A DNA stretch of 64,000 nt, taken from Ornithinibacillus bavariensis. Lineage in GTDB: Bacteria; Bacillota; Bacilli; Bacillales; Amphibacillaceae. Positions within the stretch are counted from its first letter, which is position 1, and each line of letters starts with the position of its first letter. Below the pieces are notes generated by a model that did no database searches, had not been told where the DNA came from, and saw nothing but the letters and a program-made list of their open reading frames with translations. Location of the stretch: contig NZ_BORP01000001.1 in the NCBI RefSeq assembly GCF_018333235.1, positions 744,001-808,000 on the forward strand, read 5' to 3'. Of the stretch, positions 27,105 to 37,022 are shown one piece after another. Position numbers and translations under genes: made by a program.

Positions 27105-27323
27105 ATGATAAAACTCAAGCGACTTAATGGTGATGAATTTACCTTAAATGCTTTTATGATAGAACAAATTCAATCCTATCCAGATACTACTATTACGTTA
27201 CTTAATGGCAAAAAAATAGTTGTTAAGGAATCTGAAAAAGAGGTTACTGAACGGATAACATCTTATTATAGGCGGATAGGAATTGTATATTCACTAAGCG
27301 AGGTGGAAAGATCAAGTGAGTAA
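27105..27323 (+). CDS. swrD: Swarming motility protein SwrD (FlbD/YlzI)
   Basis: A small protein that in B. subtilis raises flagellar motor power and supports swarming. It is 72 residues. The FlbD family start [16 protein letters not shown] and the [18 protein letters not shown] segment are visible. The ATG lacks a Shine-Dalgarno site: the upstream bases form the 3' arm of a strong hairpin. The end overlaps the fliL start by 8 bases. Confidence 0.93.
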   Translation: MIKLKRLNGDEFTLNAFMIEQIQSYPDTTITLLNGKKIVVKESEKEVTERITSYYRRIGIVYSLSEVERSSE

Positions 27324-27735
27324 ATTAGTAAAAACTATGCTTTTATCACTAGTTATCATTATATTAGTAGGTGTAGTTGCAGCAGTGATAGTTTTAAACG
27401 TATTGGAAAAGCGAGATAAGGGCAATGAACAGACCATTGACGAAATTGTCGAGTATTCCTATCAAACACCTGAAATTACAACCGACCTTAGTGATGGAAG
27501 TTTTGTTCGAGTGCAATTTCAAATTGTAACTGATGGTAAGAAGGCTAGAAAAGAGATTGAAAAACGTGATTTTCAAGTTAAAAACATTTTAATTAAAGAA
27601 TTGGCAAAAATGGATGAGGAATCCTTTAAATCCGGATTAAGCGATGTAGAGGATATTCTCCAAGTCGAACTAAATAAAGTAATGAAAAAAGGTAAAGTAG
27701 TAGACGTTTATACAATAAGTAAAATTTTACAGTAA
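27316..27735 (+). CDS. fliL: Flagellar basal body-associated protein FliL
   Basis: FliL is a single-pass membrane protein that surrounds and stabilises the stator. It is 139 residues. One N-terminal membrane helix spans about 5-30 ([20 protein letters not shown]). The rest is the external domain with the [20 protein letters not shown] segment. The start is GTG with GAGGTGGA upstream, inside the end of swrD. Confidence 0.94.
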   Translation: MSKLVKTMLLSLVIIILVGVVAAVIVLNVLEKRDKGNEQTIDEIVEYSYQTPEITTDLSDGSFVRVQFQIVTDGKKARKEIEKRDFQVKNILIKELAKMDEESFKSGLSDVEDILQVELNKVMKKGKVVDVYTISKILQ

Positions 27736-27767
27736 TTAATATTACTCCGATATGGAGGTGAGTATCT

Positions 27768-28766
27768 TTGGCAGATGAAGTTCTTTCGCAACATGAAATC
27801 GATGCCCTTTTATCCGCATTAACAACTGGAGATATGGATGCAGAAGAGCTTAAAAAAGAAGAAAACGAAAAAAGAGTTCGGGTTTATGATTTTAAACGGG
27901 CTCTCAGATTTTCAAAAGACCAAATCCGAAGTATCGGGAGAATTCATGAGAATTATGCGAGGTTATTAACAACGTTATTTTCTTCACAGCTAAGAACCTA
28001 TGTCAATATTACGGTTGCTTCTGTCGACCAAATTCCATATGAAGAATTTATTCGATCTATACCGAAAGTAACCGTCTTAAATCTCTATAATGTTTCCCCG
28101 CTTGATGGACGAATTATTATGGAAGTAAATCCGAATATTGCTTATGGAATGCTTGATAGATTACTAGGTGGTAGAGGAGATTCTATTAATAAGATTGAGA
28201 ACTTAACGGAAATAGAGACCATACTTATCACACAGTTATTTGATAAAGCGACCCATAGTTTAAAGGAAGCTTGGTCTTCTTTAATTGATATAGATCCAGT
28301 TTTAGAGGATTTAGAAATAAATCCACAGTTTTTACAGCTAGTTTCACCAAATGAGACAGTTGTAGTCGTCTCACTCAATACAGCAATTGGAGAAGTTAGC
28401 GGTATGATAAATATTTGCATTCCTCACATTGTATTAGAGCCTATTATATCTCGACTCTCTGTACAATATTGGATGCAAAATGCTACTAAGAAACGAGATC
28501 CAGAGGCTGTTGATAAGCTTGCTAGAAACATAGAAAAAGTCTTTATCGATGCAAAAGCAATTCTTGGTGAAACAAGAATTAACATGAATGAATTACTAAT
28601 GCTATCAACTGGTGATTTGATTACCTTAAATCAATCCGTTGATCAGCCGTTGATGTTAAAAATTAATGATGAACCTAAATTCCACGTTCAGCCTGGAAAA
28701 TATAAAAATAAATTATCTGTACAGGTGTTGGAAGAAATAAGGGAGGAGCCTGAAAATGATGAGTGA
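27768..28766 (+). CDS. fliM: Flagellar motor switch protein FliM
   Basis: FliM is the C-ring protein that binds phosphorylated CheY and sets the direction of rotation. It is 332 residues. The N-terminal CheY-binding peptide VLSQHEIDALLSAL is at about 4-17. The middle CheC-like domain (about 45-230) has the LLTTLFSSQLR segment. The C-terminal SpoA domain is followed by a short acidic tail. The start is TTG after GGAGGTGAG. The gene overlaps fliY by 11 bases. Confidence 0.97.
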   Translation: MADEVLSQHEIDALLSALTTGDMDAEELKKEENEKRVRVYDFKRALRFSKDQIRSIGRIHENYARLLTTLFSSQLRTYVNITVASVDQIPYEEFIRSIPKVTVLNLYNVSPLDGRIIMEVNPNIAYGMLDRLLGGRGDSINKIENLTEIETILITQLFDKATHSLKEAWSSLIDIDPVLEDLEINPQFLQLVSPNETVVVVSLNTAIGEVSGMINICIPHIVLEPIISRLSVQYWMQNATKKRDPEAVDKLARNIEKVFIDAKAILGETRINMNELLMLSTGDLITLNQSVDQPLMLKINDEPKFHVQPGKYKNKLSVQVLEEIREEPENDE

Positions 28767-29949
28767 CGGAATGCTTTCCCAGGATGAAATCGATGCTCTT
28801 TTAAACGTAGGGGCTGAAGATGAGCCTGAAAGTACAATCAACAACATGTTAAACAGTAGTGAATATCTTTCAACTATTGAAATAGATGCACTAGGTGAGA
28901 TTGGAAACATTTCATTTGGAAGCTCTGCTACCACGCTTTCGACACTATTAAATCAAAAAGTAGAAATCACAACACCTAAGGTATCTATTATACATCGAAA
29001 TCAAATTGAAGAGGATTTTCAGTTTGAACATGTAAGTGTCCAAGTGAATTATGTGGAAGGTTTCTCAGGGAAGAATGTTCTCGTAATTAAAGCTTCAGAT
29101 GCAGCAGTCATTTCAGACATTATGCTCGGTGGGACTGGTGAGGGACCTTTTGGAGAGCTAAATGAAATTCATTTAAGCGCTGTTCAAGAGGCAATGAATC
29201 AGATGATGGGGGCGGCAGCTACTAGTATGTCAACGGTGTTTGATAAACGGGTTGATATATCTCCACCTTCCATTACAGAATCAAACTTTACAGTTGAAGC
29301 TGATAACATGCAAGAAGATGTATTTGTAAAAGTTTCCTTCCAACTAAAGGTAGGTCATTTAATCGATTCTAATATTATGCAGTTAATGCCGGTTCATTTT
29401 GCCAAACAATTAGTGGAGGATTTAATGAATCAAGACCAGGAATCACATTCTGAAGTAGCTGTATCCTTAGAGGCAAGCGATCATTCGACTTTAGTCCAAG
29501 AAGAAACAAATTCATTTGCGACCACGACAATGAATAATCAAATGAATGGAAATGGTAATGTAGGTATGCAACCAATGATGCAAAAAACTAGTCCACAATT
29601 TATTGGAAATAATGTAATTCAAACTAATGCTAATATACAGCAAGCAGAGTTTTCTTCCTTTGAACAACAAGAGACTGTAGTTAGTCAACCAAGGAATTTA
29701 GATATGCTTCTAGATATTCCACTTAAGGTTACGGTCGAGCTAGGAAGAACAAGGCGTACTGTTAAAGACATTTTAGATTTAACTGCAGGTTCTATTATTG
29801 AATTAGATAAGCTTGCAGGTGAACCTGTTGATATTTTTGTTAATGAGAAATTAATAGCTCAAGGGGAAGTAGTAGTCATTGATGAGAACTTTGGTGTACG
29901 TGTGACAGATATTATTAGTCAGACGGATCGTTTAATGAAGCTGAAATAA
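28756..29949 (+). CDS. fliY: Motor switch CheY-P phosphatase FliY
   Basis: FliY is the Firmicute FliN homologue with an added CheC-like phosphatase domain. It is 397 residues. It starts with the CheY-binding peptide MLSQDEIDALLN. Two phosphatase motifs, EIGNISFGSSATTLS (about 47-61) and the SAVQEAMNQMMG repeat (about 141-152), carry the acidic-Asn pair. A Gln/Asn-rich linker (about 240-310) leads to the C-terminal SpoA/FliN domain (LDIPLKVTVELGRT...). Either ATG 28756 or 28759 could be used. Confidence 0.96.
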   Translation: MMSDGMLSQDEIDALLNVGAEDEPESTINNMLNSSEYLSTIEIDALGEIGNISFGSSATTLSTLLNQKVEITTPKVSIIHRNQIEEDFQFEHVSVQVNYVEGFSGKNVLVIKASDAAVISDIMLGGTGEGPFGELNEIHLSAVQEAMNQMMGAAATSMSTVFDKRVDISPPSITESNFTVEADNMQEDVFVKVSFQLKVGHLIDSNIMQLMPVHFAKQLVEDLMNQDQESHSEVAVSLEASDHSTLVQEETNSFATTTMNNQMNGNGNVGMQPMMQKTSPQFIGNNVIQTNANIQQAEFSSFEQQETVVSQPRNLDMLLDIPLKVTVELGRTRRTVKDILDLTAGSIIELDKLAGEPVDIFVNEKLIAQGEVVVIDENFGVRVTDIISQTDRLMKLK

Positions 29950-29970
29950 TCATACTAGGAGGAAAATTAC

Positions 29971-30333
29971 ATGGGTAAACGCATCTTAATCGTAGATGAT
30001 GCAGCTTTTATGCGTATGATGATAAAGGACATTTTAACAAAAAATGGTTTTGAGGTAGTTGGAGAAGCACAGGATGGTGCACAAGCAGTTGAATTATACA
30101 AGGAACTAAACCCTGACCTGGTAACAATGGATATTACCATGCCAGAAATGGATGGAATTTCTGCTCTGAAGAAAATTAGAGAAGCAAATCCAAACGCCAA
30201 GGTTATTATGTGCTCTGCAATGGGTCAGCAAGCAATGGTAATTGATGCTATTCAAGCAGGCGCAAAAGATTTTATCGTAAAACCTTTCCAGGCTGACCGT
30301 GTTATTGAAGCAATCCAAAAAGCATTGGATTAA
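29971..30333 (+). CDS. cheY: Chemotaxis response regulator CheY
   Basis: A single receiver-domain protein that carries the chemotaxis signal from CheA to FliM/FliY. It is 120 residues. The acidic pocket is D9-D10 and the phosphorylation site is D54 in VTMDITMPEMDG. The conserved KPF Lys lies near residue 105. The ATG follows GGAGGA. Confidence 0.97.
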   Translation: MGKRILIVDDAAFMRMMIKDILTKNGFEVVGEAQDGAQAVELYKELNPDLVTMDITMPEMDGISALKKIREANPNAKVIMCSAMGQQAMVIDAIQAGAKDFIVKPFQADRVIEAIQKALD

Positions 30334-30350
30334 GAAACGAGTGGGTTACA

Positions 30351-31016
30351 TTGATTAAAAAAGTTTGGGTGGGGATACTTACAGGATTTCTATTAATTCT
30401 CTTAAGTGCCCCTATAGAGATCTTTGCTGATAGTAATATGGTCATTGATATGTTTGACGGGGATGACAACTCTGTTGACAAACAAAATGAAGGAAAAACT
30501 ACTGAAACGAAAAACGCTCAAAAAAATGACTCAGAGGATACTGGGACTGGGGAACTAGTATTTAATTTAGTAAAAATGGTTTTTGCTCTATTCCTAATTC
30601 TTGTTTTAATATACATACTGCTCAAGTTTTTAAATAAACGGAATAAGCTTCTTAATCAAGTGAAGGCTCTAGAGAATTTGGGTGGAATCTCTGTAGGACC
30701 TAGCAAATCCATTCAAATAGTTAGAGTAGGAAGTAAGCTATTTCTTGTCGGCGTAGGGGAAGATGTTCAATTACTTGAAGAGATTGAAGATGAACAATTA
30801 AAGGCTGAGATATTGAACAGTTATGAGCAACAAAGTTCGATGAAGCCGGGGAATATAATTACCTCATTCCAACAAAAGCTGACAAAGCAAGAAAGGCCAT
30901 CAAAGGAATCATCCGGGGACTTTCAGCAACTGTTCTCTAGTGAATTAGAGAAATTAAAGCTTAATCGTAAAAAGCTAATGAATAAACATGCCGAGAAGGA
31001 AGATTACCATGAATGA
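30351..31016 (+). CDS. fliZ: Flagellar biosynthetic protein FliO/FliZ
   Basis: FliO (FliZ in Bacillus) is a membrane protein that helps FliP form its ring in the export gate. It is 221 residues. An N-terminal signal-like segment (about 5-27, ending FADSN) is followed by an acidic polar stretch. A true membrane helix spans about 69-90, and the FliO domain follows with LENLGGISVGPSKSIQIVRV. The start is TTG. It overlaps fliP by 8 bases. Confidence 0.92.
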   Translation: MIKKVWVGILTGFLLILLSAPIEIFADSNMVIDMFDGDDNSVDKQNEGKTTETKNAQKNDSEDTGTGELVFNLVKMVFALFLILVLIYILLKFLNKRNKLLNQVKALENLGGISVGPSKSIQIVRVGSKLFLVGVGEDVQLLEEIEDEQLKAEILNSYEQQSSMKPGNIITSFQQKLTKQERPSKESSGDFQQLFSSELEKLKLNRKKLMNKHAEKEDYHE

Positions 31017-31674
31017 ATTTATAGATATGTTTTCTAGTTCTGATCCGACTAACGTCTCGACATCTATAAAGCTACTATTATTACTTACAGTCTTTTCATT
31101 AGCTCCAGGTATTTTAATATTGATGACTAGCTTTACACGAATCATTATTGTATTGTCATTCGTTCGTACTTCACTTGCTACACAACAGATGCCACCAAAT
31201 CAAGTGTTAATTGGGCTTGCTTTATTTCTGACATTTTTTATTATGGCTCCTACTTTTAGTGAGGTTTATGAGCAGGGCCTACAGCCGCTATTTAATGAAG
31301 AAATAACACTCGATGAAGCATATGACCGTGCAAGTGAGCCAATTAAAAATTTTATGGCAAAGCATACAAGACAAAAGGATCTGGAATTATTCCTAAGCTA
31401 TGCACAAATTGAGAAACCAGAAAGCATACAAGATGTACCAATTACTGCATTAGTTCCAGCATTTGCAATTAGTGAACTAAAAACAGCATTTCAAATGGGA
31501 TTTATGATATTTATACCATTTTTAATTATTGATATGGCTGTAGCTAGTATTCTGATGTCCATGGGTATGATGATGTTGCCACCTGTAATGATTTCACTAC
31601 CGTTTAAAATTTTATTATTCGTCATGGTAGATGGCTGGTACTTAATTACCAATTCCTTGTTGTCAGGATTTTAG
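31009..31674 (+). CDS. fliP: Flagellar export gate protein FliP
   Basis: FliP is the main component of the FliPQR export-gate channel. It is 221 residues from ATG 31009, which has GAAGGAAG upstream; an in-frame start at 30988 lies deeper in fliZ. Four hydrophobic segments are visible. The family motifs MTSFTRIIIVLSFVRTSLA and FQMGFMIFIPFLIIDMAVAS are intact. There is no long cleaved signal peptide, as in B. subtilis. Confidence 0.96.
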   Translation: MNEFIDMFSSSDPTNVSTSIKLLLLLTVFSLAPGILILMTSFTRIIIVLSFVRTSLATQQMPPNQVLIGLALFLTFFIMAPTFSEVYEQGLQPLFNEEITLDEAYDRASEPIKNFMAKHTRQKDLELFLSYAQIEKPESIQDVPITALVPAFAISELKTAFQMGFMIFIPFLIIDMAVASILMSMGMMMLPPVMISLPFKILLFVMVDGWYLITNSLLSGF

Positions 31675-31710
31675 TGATTAGACAGTAATATTAAGGAAGG
31701 GGTATTTGTA

Positions 31711-31980
31711 ATGAGCAGTGAATTTGTATTAAACATTGCAGAAAAAGGTATTTATACGGTTTTATTAGTGACTGGACCACTGCTTATATTAGCGTTAGCA
31801 GTTGGTTTACTTGTTTCAATTTTTCAAGCAACTACACAGATTCAGGAACAAACCCTTGCTTTTATACCTAAAATCGTTGCTGTTTTAGTGGGACTAGTAG
31901 TTTTCGGACCATGGATGCTTACGAATATGGTTGAATTTACATTAGATATATTTCAAAATTTAAATCGATTTGTAGGGTAA
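31711..31980 (+). CDS. fliQ: Flagellar export gate protein FliQ
   Basis: FliQ is an 89-residue hairpin protein with two membrane helices (about 17-40 and 50-75) that wraps the FliP/FliR core. The family motif IFQATTQIQEQTLAFIPKI is present. The ATG follows AAGGAAGGGG. It lies 3 bases before fliR. Confidence 0.97.
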   Translation: MSSEFVLNIAEKGIYTVLLVTGPLLILALAVGLLVSIFQATTQIQEQTLAFIPKIVAVLVGLVVFGPWMLTNMVEFTLDIFQNLNRFVG

Positions 31981-31983
31981 GCC

Positions 31984-32763
31984 ATGATTGAATTAATTAG
32001 TATCAACAATTTCCCAATCTTTCTATTAATATTAGTTCGTGTTTTAGGATTTTTTGTTACGATGCCTTTATTCTCTTATCGCTCAATCTCACTACCATTT
32101 CGAATAGGGATTAGTTTCTTTTTAGCTTTTATTATGTTTTATACAGTTGATGCTACTGGGATAACCATCAATGAAATGTATTTCTTTTTACTTTTGAAAG
32201 AAATATTAGTTGGAGTTTTAATAGGACTAATTGGCTATATCATTCTATCAGCAGTTCAAGTAGCTGGTGGGTTCATCGATTTTCAAATGGGCTTTGCAAT
32301 TGCCAACGTAATGGACCCTCAAACTGGGGCACAGAGTCCTATTACGGGTCAATATTTCTATATTATCGCACTTTTATTTTTATTATCGGTCGATGGCCAC
32401 CATTTGTTAATAGATGGAATAGTAAATAGCTATCAATATATTCCAATCGATTCCTACATACCGTTTCATGATGGAAATTTGGTTGAATTTGTTATTCAGG
32501 CATTTAATACGATGTTTCTAATCGCTTTCCAAATATCAATCCCGATAGTTGGATGCTTGTTTTTAGTGGATATTGCGCTCGGTATCGTTTCTAGGACTGT
32601 ACCGCAATTAAATGTATTTGTTGTAGGACTACCACTCAAAATTCTTGTTAGCTTTATTGCTTTACTTGTTTTTATAAGTCTTTATGTAGTCCTAGTGAAA
32701 AATCTCTTTCATATTATGTTTGATACAATTCGTGGGTTAATGCAATTATTTGGAGGTGCTTAA
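31984..32763 (+). CDS. fliR: Flagellar export gate protein FliR
   Basis: FliR completes the export-gate channel. It is 259 residues with about six membrane segments. The conserved stretch GGFIDFQMGFAIANVMDPQTG (split near 93-113) and the C-terminal VPQLNVFVVGLPLKI are present. The next gene, flhB, starts 2 bases after the stop; in some clostridia the two are fused. Confidence 0.97.
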   Translation: MIELISINNFPIFLLILVRVLGFFVTMPLFSYRSISLPFRIGISFFLAFIMFYTVDATGITINEMYFFLLLKEILVGVLIGLIGYIILSAVQVAGGFIDFQMGFAIANVMDPQTGAQSPITGQYFYIIALLFLLSVDGHHLLIDGIVNSYQYIPIDSYIPFHDGNLVEFVIQAFNTMFLIAFQISIPIVGCLFLVDIALGIVSRTVPQLNVFVVGLPLKILVSFIALLVFISLYVVLVKNLFHIMFDTIRGLMQLFGGA

Positions 32764-32765
32764 CC

Positions 32766-33845
32766 TTGCTACTAAGATTGGATTTGCAATTTTTTGCAGG
32801 CGAAAAAACAGAAAAAGCAACTCCAAAGAGAAAACATGACGAACGAAAAAAGGGAAGAGTGGCGAAGAGCCAAGACGTAAATACAGCATTATTATTACTT
32901 TTTTCATTAATTGTTATGGCGATATTTGGAAGCTTTATGAAGGATAATATGCTTGCTTTGTATCAACATTCTTTTACAGAGTATATCCATTGGGAATTAA
33001 ATGAGAAGACGCTTTTTCAAATTTTTACAGAAGTGGCCATTGAATTATTAAAGATTGTCGGTCCAGTTTTTTTAATTGCAATTATCGCTGGATTTGCCTC
33101 GAATTTAATGCAGATAGGATTTTTATTCACAACTGAACCATTAAAGTTTGATTTGAAGAAAATTGATCCAATCCAAGGAGCAAAACGAATCTTTTCTTTA
33201 CGTGCTATCGTTGAACTGCTTAAATCTATTTTCAAGATAGCAGTTATCGGTACCATTACCTTTTCGATAATTTGGATGTATAAAGATGACATGCTTATGG
33301 TAGCTTTTAAAAATGCCGAAAGTGCGCTACAATTCTTTGGTCAAGTAACTCTTGTCATGGGAATTAGTGCCATCATTGCTTTGATGGTATTAGCAGTTTT
33401 CGATTATGCATACCAACGCTACGATTTTGAAAAGAATATTCGCATGTCAAAGCAAGATATAAAAGATGAATATAAAAATATTGAAGGTGACCCACTCATT
33501 AAATCGAAAATTAAAGAAAAACAGCGCCAAATTGCGATGCGTCGAATGATGAGTGAAATTCCGAATGCTGACGTTGTAATTACCAACCCTACGCATTTTG
33601 CTGTTGCTATTAAATATGATGAAACAGAAGCAAGTGCACCCTATGTCATAGGGAAGGGTGTTGATCATATAGCTTTTAAAATTAGGGAAATAGCAAAAGC
33701 GAACAATGTAATGACTGTGGAAAACAGGCCTCTTGCTAGATCGCTTTATGCATCGGTAGAAATAGGTGAAGTAATTCCAGAAGAATTCTATCAAGCAGTA
33801 GCAGAAATACTAGCTTATGTGTATAGAATGGAGAAAAAAGTTTAA
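32766..33845 (+). CDS. flhB: Flagellar export switch protein FlhB
   Basis: FlhB controls which substrates are exported and changes state after self-cleavage. It is 359 residues from a TTG start. After the N-terminal FFAGEKTEKATPKRK motif come four membrane helices (about 30-215). The cytoplasmic domain has the self-cleavage NPTH at 274-277, then the GKG and IPEEFYQAVAEILAYVYR segments that are shared with YlqH. Its regulator FliK is encoded at 23668-24891. Confidence 0.98.
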   Translation: MLLRLDLQFFAGEKTEKATPKRKHDERKKGRVAKSQDVNTALLLLFSLIVMAIFGSFMKDNMLALYQHSFTEYIHWELNEKTLFQIFTEVAIELLKIVGPVFLIAIIAGFASNLMQIGFLFTTEPLKFDLKKIDPIQGAKRIFSLRAIVELLKSIFKIAVIGTITFSIIWMYKDDMLMVAFKNAESALQFFGQVTLVMGISAIIALMVLAVFDYAYQRYDFEKNIRMSKQDIKDEYKNIEGDPLIKSKIKEKQRQIAMRRMMSEIPNADVVITNPTHFAVAIKYDETEASAPYVIGKGVDHIAFKIREIAKANNVMTVENRPLARSLYASVEIGEVIPEEFYQAVAEILAYVYRMEKKV

Positions 33846-33864
33846 CCATTAAGGAGAGACATCC

Positions 33865-35901
33865 ATGAAAGCCCGTGACTTATCTGTTTTAATAGGTGTC
33901 ATATTAGTAATTGTCATGTTAGTCATCCCGCTACCTGGATGGCTACTTAGCGTACTTATTTTAATAAATATTATTCTAGCGTTAATTGTATTACTAGTTT
34001 CCATGAATACTCTGGAACCGTTACAGTTTTCTGTTTTTCCAACGCTATTATTACTATTAACCTTGTTTAGGCTTGCATTGAACGTTTCTACCACACGTTC
34101 AATTTTAAGTAATGCAGAAGCTGGTGGAGTAGTAGATACCTTTGGTTCGTTTGTAATTGGTAATAATCCTTTAGTTGGTTTTGTTGTTTTCATTATTTTA
34201 GTTATTATCAACTTTTTAGTAATTACAAAAGGTTCGGAACGTGTTTCTGAAGTTGCTGCAAGATTCTCATTAGATGCCATGCCTGGTAAGCAGATGAGTA
34301 TTGATGCAGACTTAAATGCAGGTTTAATATCTGAGCAAGAAGCTAGAGAGAGACGTAAAAAGGTAGAAAATGAAGCAGATTTTCACGGTTCAATGGATGG
34401 TGCTAGTAAGTTTGTAAAAGGTGATGCAATAGCTGGAATTATCATTGTTCTAGTTAATATCGTTTTTGGATTAATTATTGGAATGACGCAAATGGGCTTC
34501 TCCTTTCCAGAAGCAATTGATACGTATATGCGATTAACGGTTGGTGATGGACTAGTTAGTCAAATTCCTGCCTTATTAATTTCTACCGCGACAGGTATTG
34601 TTGTAACAAGAAGTTCTGCTACAGGAGATAATCTTGGTACCGATGTGAGTGCACAATTATTGCAATATCCAAGATTACTATTTATAGCTGCTGGAACAAT
34701 ATTTTTGCTTGGTTTAACACCAATTAACTTCTTTTTAACGACAACAATTTCTGGTCTGCTAGCAATTGGAGCTTTCTATATGCTACAAAAGAAGAAGGAG
34801 CCACTTGTTAAGGATGAAGAAGCAGAAGACCAAGAAGAAACCACCGCACTTAAAACACAAGAAAATGTTATCAATTTATTAAGTATGGACCCAATTGAAT
34901 TTGAGTTTGGCTATGCTCTCATCCCGTTAGTAGATGCTAAACAGGGTGGAGATTTATTAGACCGGGTTATTATGATTAGGCGACAATTAGCCATTGAACT
35001 TGGAATTGTAATTCCTGTAGTAAGAATACGGGATAACATACAACTAAATCCAAATGAATACCGCTTAAAAGTAAAAGGGAATGAAGTTGCTAAGGGAGAG
35101 CTACTGCTTGATCATTATTTGGCAATGACTCCAGACATGGATAATGATTTAATTGAAGGTATAGAAACAGTGGAACCAGCATTTGGTCTCCCTGCTAAAT
35201 GGATTAGTGAGGATTTTAAAGATGAGGCGGAGCTATCCGGATATACTGTTGTAGACCCACCATCGGTTGTTTCAACTCACATTACAGAAGTAATTAAACG
35301 ACATGCTCATATATTACTCGGTAGACAGGAAACGAAAGAACTGGTTGACCACTTAAAAGAAAATTATCCAATATTAGTAGAAGAGGTAACACCAGATCCG
35401 TTGTCTATAGGAGATATTCAAAAAGTACTTGCAAAATTACTCAGGGAAAATGTTTCCATACGAAATCTGCCTATTATTTTTGAAACATTAGCTGATTTTG
35501 GGAAGCTAACCAATGATCCTGAGCTTTTAGGAGAATATGTAAGACAAGCGTTATCCATTCAGTTAACAAAACAGTATACGAGTCAGGATAATTCTTTACG
35601 TGTCGTAACAGTATCAGGTAAGGTAGAAAAAATAATTGCAGAGAGTATTCAAACTACTGAGCATGGGAATTATTTAGCATTAGATCCAGATACCCAACAG
35701 AAGATCATACAGGCAATAAATGAAGAGGTAGAAAAACTAACCCTTCAAGAAGAAAATGCAATTATATTATGTTCTCCTGCAATACGAATGTATTTGAAAC
35801 AATTACTAGATAGATTTTTACCTCAAGTTATTGTCTTATCCTATAACGAACTAGAACCGTCAGTACAAGTCCAAAGTGTTGGAGTGGTGAATGTAGCATG
35901 A
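33865..35901 (+). CDS. flhA: Flagellar export gate protein FlhA
   Basis: FlhA is the largest export-gate protein and forms a nonameric cytoplasmic ring that docks chaperone-substrate complexes. It is 678 residues. About eight membrane helices fill 1-310, with the family FHIPEP region around MPGKQMSIDADLNAGLI (about 138-154). The cytoplasmic domain starts near 345. The ATG has AAGGAGAG upstream. Its stop overlaps the flhF start by four bases (ATGA). Confidence 0.98.
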   Translation: MKARDLSVLIGVILVIVMLVIPLPGWLLSVLILINIILALIVLLVSMNTLEPLQFSVFPTLLLLLTLFRLALNVSTTRSILSNAEAGGVVDTFGSFVIGNNPLVGFVVFIILVIINFLVITKGSERVSEVAARFSLDAMPGKQMSIDADLNAGLISEQEARERRKKVENEADFHGSMDGASKFVKGDAIAGIIIVLVNIVFGLIIGMTQMGFSFPEAIDTYMRLTVGDGLVSQIPALLISTATGIVVTRSSATGDNLGTDVSAQLLQYPRLLFIAAGTIFLLGLTPINFFLTTTISGLLAIGAFYMLQKKKEPLVKDEEAEDQEETTALKTQENVINLLSMDPIEFEFGYALIPLVDAKQGGDLLDRVIMIRRQLAIELGIVIPVVRIRDNIQLNPNEYRLKVKGNEVAKGELLLDHYLAMTPDMDNDLIEGIETVEPAFGLPAKWISEDFKDEAELSGYTVVDPPSVVSTHITEVIKRHAHILLGRQETKELVDHLKENYPILVEEVTPDPLSIGDIQKVLAKLLRENVSIRNLPIIFETLADFGKLTNDPELLGEYVRQALSIQLTKQYTSQDNSLRVVTVSGKVEKIIAESIQTTEHGNYLALDPDTQQKIIQAINEEVEKLTLQEENAIILCSPAIRMYLKQLLDRFLPQVIVLSYNELEPSVQVQSVGVVNVA

Positions 35902-37022
35902 AGGTAAAAAAATATATAGCACCAACAATGCCTGAAGCAATGAGCAAAATTCGTAAAGAACTCGGTTCCGATGCAGTTATCTTGAGCTCTAAGGAAATAG
36001 AAGAAGGTGGATTTCTAGGGTTCTTTAAGAAACGTAAAATAGAAGTAGTTGCCGCATTGGATAAGGCACCACTTCCATCAAAACAAATAAAAGCAACTGT
36101 AAATAAAAATGAGAATAGGTCGAATTATAAGAAGCAACACCTATCAATAGATAATGACATGATGCAAGAGATTAAGAATATGCGACGTATTCTCGAACAA
36201 CAGGCACATGGTCAAAATAATAAGTTCGAGCTTGATTATCAAGTAGTCTATCAATATCTTCTTGACCAAGAGGTAGATGAGAGGGTAGCTACAAATATTG
36301 TAGAAAATGTAAAACAACACCTGACAGAAGTAGGGGCTACTCAGACCCCTGCTAAAATAGCACAGGAATTAAAACTAGAAATAGAAAGACAGTTAGGTGG
36401 ACTATCATTCGATGGTATTCCTAGTAATGCTAAGGTTATCCATTTTCTTGGTCCAACAGGAGTTGGGAAAACTACTACAATAGCGAAAATAGCGGCGAAC
36501 AGTATGCTTAAAGACAAAAAGAGTGTAGCATTCATTACGATGGATACATACCGTATTGCAGCTATTGAACAGTTAAAGACATATGCCAAAATTTTAGAAG
36601 TACCGGTAGAGGTAGCATACTCCGCGGTGGATTACCATCATGCTATTACAAAGTTTCAGAACTACGATCTAATTTTAGTTGATACAGCAGGAAGAAATTA
36701 TCGTGATGACAAGTTTGTTAAAGAACTATCAGTAAATATAGACGGACACGATCAGGCTATTAATTTTCTAGTTCTTTCTTTAACAGCTAAATCCAAAGAT
36801 ATGAATGATATTTATCATAGCTTTAGACATATAAAGCTGAATGGATTAATTTTTACAAAAATTGATGAGACAAGACAATACGGGGGTTTACTGAACATAC
36901 CGTTAGCACACCAAATTGGGATTGCCTATATCACAAATGGCCAGGAAGTTCCCGATAACATTTTAAAACCAACAGAAGAACTCATCAGTGAGTATATAGT
37001 AGGTGATCTTATTGATACATGA
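35898..37022 (+). CDS. flhF: Flagellar SRP-like GTPase FlhF
   Basis: FlhF is the third SRP-type GTPase and sets the number and place of flagella together with FlhG. It is 374 residues. A basic N-terminal B domain is followed by the NG domain, with P-loop [15 protein letters not shown] near 183-197, MDTYRIAAIEQLKTYA and DTAGRNYRD. It overlaps flhG by 11 bases. Confidence 0.97.
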   Translation: MKVKKYIAPTMPEAMSKIRKELGSDAVILSSKEIEEGGFLGFFKKRKIEVVAALDKAPLPSKQIKATVNKNENRSNYKKQHLSIDNDMMQEIKNMRRILEQQAHGQNNKFELDYQVVYQYLLDQEVDERVATNIVENVKQHLTEVGATQTPAKIAQELKLEIERQLGGLSFDGIPSNAKVIHFLGPTGVGKTTTIAKIAANSMLKDKKSVAFITMDTYRIAAIEQLKTYAKILEVPVEVAYSAVDYHHAITKFQNYDLILVDTAGRNYRDDKFVKELSVNIDGHDQAINFLVLSLTAKSKDMNDIYHSFRHIKLNGLIFTKIDETRQYGGLLNIPLAHQIGIAYITNGQEVPDNILKPTEELISEYIVGDLIDT

